This document shows, piece after piece, positions 60,836-64,000 of a stretch of DNA of 64,000 nt. A program made the position numbers and the translations under genes. Source of the stretch: Dermatemys mawii (lineage: Eukaryota; Chordata; Testudines; Dermatemydidae); NCBI GenBank assembly GCA_007922305.1, contig ML677373.1, forward strand, positions 13,132,127 through 13,196,126, in the 5' to 3' direction. Each line of letters starts with the position of its first letter. The stretch's first letter is position 1. The notes under the pieces were generated by a model. It was not told the DNA's origin and searched no databases. It saw nothing but the letters and a program-made list of their open reading frames with translations.

Positions 60836-61534
60836 AGGGTGACTGTTTAATACAGGCTAGAGAATGTTCCCTAATTTCCTTAGGGCAGTGCGGTGACACT
60901 TGGTGGTGGCGGTTGACTCTGTGATAATGTTGCATATTGCGAGGTACCCTAATGCCTTGACTTTGTGTGCAAATGTTGCCTAGCCCCATGTTGTGGGTTG
61001 AGCAGTATTTCTGTTTTGGCAATTCCAAGTGTTCAAAAATCATGAGTACCCTTCTCAAATCATAGGATTGATTTTTTTTTATTTTTTTTATTTTTTTTAA
61101 ATTGCATTCTGGCTTTTGCATGGTTAGGGTTCATGTCTTCAAGCTTATCTTTGCAATCATGATGTCTAGAAACTTTTTAAAATATGAAAGCTGAGTTTCT
61201 GGTGTATTTCCATGATTCCAGGCCCTAGCGCCTTAACAAAAACATCAAGTATATTAAATCGTGCATAAAATCGGGAGAGTTGGTAACATTGGTATTTTAC
61301 AGTAAAAACTCCAGTACCAACAGCACATGCTAATGTTACTACAGTATCTTGGGTCAATCCCTATAAAGTCCCAGAGTGTTTTCTTTTTTATAAAATTAGA
61401 GAGTGCATATCACAAGTAGTTATCTGTCCTCACACCCTCTTTAATGATTACATATACGATAATTAAGTGTTTCTTGGGCAACTGGACTACTACTCCAATA
61501 GAGCAGAGATAAGGTCTAGTCCTGTGAGATTCTA
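60836..61534. other. Intergenic, no gene recognised
   Basis: T-rich stretch at 61,069-61,101. Otherwise unremarkable. Confidence 0.5.
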
Positions 61535-61536
61535 AG

Positions 61537-61751
61537 GGCTGGGCTACACTAGGGAGAGGGGGTGTTCGAACTAAGATACGCAACTTCAGCTACGCTATTC
61601 GCATAGCTGAAGTCGAAGTATCTTAGTAGTGTGACTTACCTGTCCGTCCTAATGGCAGTGAGTCGACCGTGGCCACTCCCCCATCGACTCCGCTAACTCC
61701 TCCTGCGGAGGTGGAGTACAGGTCTGGCGAATAATATAGACGTACCCAGCC
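61537..61751. mobile_element. Inverted-terminal-repeat element with internal palindrome
   Basis: Ends ggctgggctacact and, inverted, ggctgggtacgtct. Interior acttcagctacgctattcgc and atagctgaagtcgaag form a partial hairpin. Resembles a common turtle non-autonomous DNA transposon; class not certain. Confidence 0.65.
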
Positions 61752-62829
61752 TCATGCAAAGTGCTGAGCCCCTTCCATTTCCCTTGCAATATAAACTTGA
61801 TTACTTGACAGACTGGCAGGAGTCACTGCTTCTGGCAGTAGGGTAGTGGGCAAAGTGGGGACAGTACTGCCAGAGCCTCTTATGTTTTGGCAGGAGTAGA
61901 AATGGTATCAGAGATGATAAGAAGAACCCTTAGTTTAAACTGCAGAACAAAGTCAAAATGGTTGAAAAGTTGGTGTGGAGGGAGGCTACTCTGCATGTGT
62001 AGGGGCTGCGTAACAGGGATCTGAGCTTGGGTCTGTGTTTGGTAATCGCTGCTGAGGCAGCATGCTCAGCTCCTTGGGAGTTAACTATTTTATGTCCTGC
62101 TACGGCTGATGCTAAGCAGTGCTGATGGGCCATGGAGGGCACTGCATTTTGTTTTAATCTGATCTGTGCAGTACCACGGCAACGCAGGTTGTTTGGGAAT
62201 GGAGACCCTGGGGACTTCTGCTCTGATAATTGAATGCTTTAAAAAGAAAAAAAAAAAAGTCAGTCATCAGAGCCAAGTCACGCCATCTGGTGACCTTAAT
62301 TTCAAGCAACAAGTTGGTAAAGGTTTATGATTTGTCACCGAAGGGATGGAGAAGAAATAACTGTAGTAGGATGATTCACGTTGCCAACATTATTGTTTCT
62401 CTGGCTGCATACGCCAAGAGAACATCAGAACGAAGGTGACTGAAGTGACCCAACTGAACCCAAACTTTGAATGAAGAGACCTTTCCTCTTTTTCCACCTT
62501 GTGTTAGTTGAGAGCCCTGCCACAAGAACCCTGTGTGAAGCAGAGAGGATATATTGGGTTATAGCCAGCACCCTTTCGCCTTTCTCTTGTTTAGGGGCAG
62601 GGTATGGATGAGAGATGTGCATGTAGAGGGGGTTGGGATAAGACTTGACTTTGATGTGACTCAAACAGAACCAGGCTTTTAAGCCTTAATGAAGCATGGA
62701 GAATTAAAACCACCCATGTTGGGGCTTGTTTTTAAAGCAGGTTCATTCCATCTGGTGCAATATGTTATTGGGGAACAGGGGCTGTACGAAACCATTCCAT
62801 AATTTGTGAGATGGTGGGGTGATGGGCCT
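61752..62829. other. Intergenic, no gene recognised
   Basis: Only short frames, including one of 69 codons at 62,230 starting at an A-run. None has a motif I know. Confidence 0.5.
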
Positions 62830-63490
62830 AAGGATGTATTCACACTTTGCACAGTGATCCTAGCAGATTTCACAAGCCAGCTGGACTGGGCCAGGTCCAT
62901 ACTTGGATGGGAAACTTCCCTAAAAATCACAGGTACTACAGGAAGTGATGCAGGTGACTCTGTAGACACCATTCTTCTCTCTGAGGTCTCAGTTCTGGAA
63001 AGCACTTAAGCTTGTGCTTAAGGAAATCCATCCCTATTCCTGATTACAAAAGCTTTTCTGATTCGGGACTTGAATAGGAGCCAACTCATTGTCCCAGAGT
63101 GGTGCTGATGGAGCTAGGCTGGGTGTAAGTGCTGTCTTTCAAAAGCAAAGTAAAACTGAATTTTAGACCACTTGTGGTCATTAAAGATTCTAACACCCCT
63201 ATTCTGCTGAACCTAGATTTTCTGGCCAAATTCTTATCCTGCTGCTCTAAATTTTCCCTGCAATTGCAACTGGGTAGAGTCTCTTCTTCACTTTCTGTCC
63301 TAAACTGTTTAAGGGAGTTTCTGTGTGGTGTTACACAGATACCACCTTCCATTAGACAGCTGGCTACATTTCCATGGTGGGTAAAATGATCGTTGTATCT
63401 TCTTGACCTACCTCTTAATAGTGTTGGGAGGCTTAATTAATATTTATAAAGCACTTTGAGGTCCTTAAATATAAGATTCTGTAGAAGAGC
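62830..63490 (+). mobile_element. 5S-rRNA-derived SINE with L2-like tail
   Basis: At 62,860-62,960 the order gatcctagcag, tactTGGATGGGAaac, tactacaggaagtg follows the internal promoter part of 5S rRNA (GATCTCG..., TACTTGGATGGGAGAC, GTGCTGTAGG). Further on, gaccacttgtggtcattaaa (63,157) and taaagcactttgaggtcctt (63,446) match the central and 3' parts of AmnSINE1/L2-tailed SINEs as I remember them. Diverged, so old. Confidence 0.7.
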
Positions 63491-64000
63491 AAAGGATGCT
63501 TATTTTGCCCTTTATGTAGGGATGCAGTTCATTGGAACCCTCCTTTAAAACAAACGAACTGCCTCCCCAAACTGACTATGAATCACAAGTCTCTCTGTGT
63601 ATAGCCACTAATATTTTTGGATGCAGAAAGAATGCTCTCAGCACTTTGTGGTACAAGCAGCTAATATAATGCAGCTCTTCCTTTGTTAAGCCAACTGTTA
63701 ATATCGTGTCACTTGCATGAATAATTTTTCTGGATCCTGTTTTTAAATTACAAAAATAATCAGAATTTGTGTTGGGTATTCAAAATTTTGCAAGTTAATG
63801 AACTGTTGAGAATTGATAAGGTGGTGCATTTTCATGATATGGTTGGTAATAATAACCCAAATACATGAAATGTATGTTATATAAATAACCATAAATGTAT
63901 ATTCACACTCTGCATTCCCTCCACCTTCTCCCAAGGAGCCTAAATCATTTTCTTGCCCTACATGATGCCAGAAATTCAAAGAAACAGCACTACCTGATAT
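63491..64000. other. Intergenic, no gene recognised
   Basis: AT-rich, no motif identified up to the window edge. Confidence 0.5.

Noticed and set aside
1..64000. CRISPR arrays, operons or bacterial features
   Set aside because: None seen. Sequence is eukaryotic with introns, Pol III tRNA genes and retroelements.

Overview
The window looks like a piece of a reptile nuclear genome, most likely a turtle. It has spliced genes with GT/AG introns, CR1 and RTE-type LINE fragments, many short hAT-type elements with 8-bp target duplications, LTR-like repeats and a 5S-rRNA-derived SINE. The organism call rests on repeat style and on recalled synteny, not on a database search.

Left part (1-38,830): a tandem segmental duplication with three units. 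Each unit carries a minus-strand gene for a Cys-loop ligand-gated channel subunit of the 5-HT3 type. Gene 1 (exons 1-6 at 7,148-2,382) runs off the left edge. Gene 2 (25,011-15,555, nine exons, 434 codons plus stop) is open throughout and looks intact. Gene 3 (35,663-28,285) has lost its start codon and carries a +1 frameshift in exon 6, so it is a pseudogene as read here. The 3' half of gene 3 is almost identical to gene 2, while its 5' half is closer to gene 1, so it is a mosaic. Units 2 and 3 each begin with a plus-strand relic of ATP5PD (mitochondrial ATP synthase subunit d). Many insertions are private to one unit, and the sister units keep the empty sites.

Middle part (38,830-52,990): repeats, a GC-rich island, and a small cluster of arginine tRNA genes. 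There are two identical tRNA-Arg(TCG) genes in opposite orientation, one tRNA-Arg(CCT), one clear tRNA-Arg(CCT) pseudogene and one fainter tRNA-like relic.

Right part (53,000-64,000): a complete six-exon minus-strand MRPL58 (ICT1) gene, encoding the mitoribosomal peptidyl-tRNA hydrolase with its GGQ motif. It starts in a CpG-rich island at about 59.7-60.1 kb. Beyond it I recognise no gene, only repeats including a 5S-derived SINE.

ATP5PD remnants, arginine tRNAs and MRPL58 together match the human 17q25.1 neighbourhood (MRPL58-KCTD2-ATP5PD) as I remember it. The most interesting content is the receptor array. The proteins keep the Cys-loop receptor scaffold and acidic pore-mouth residues, but lack most of the aromatic residues that bind serotonin in 5-HT3A. 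They may respond to another ligand or work as modulatory subunits.
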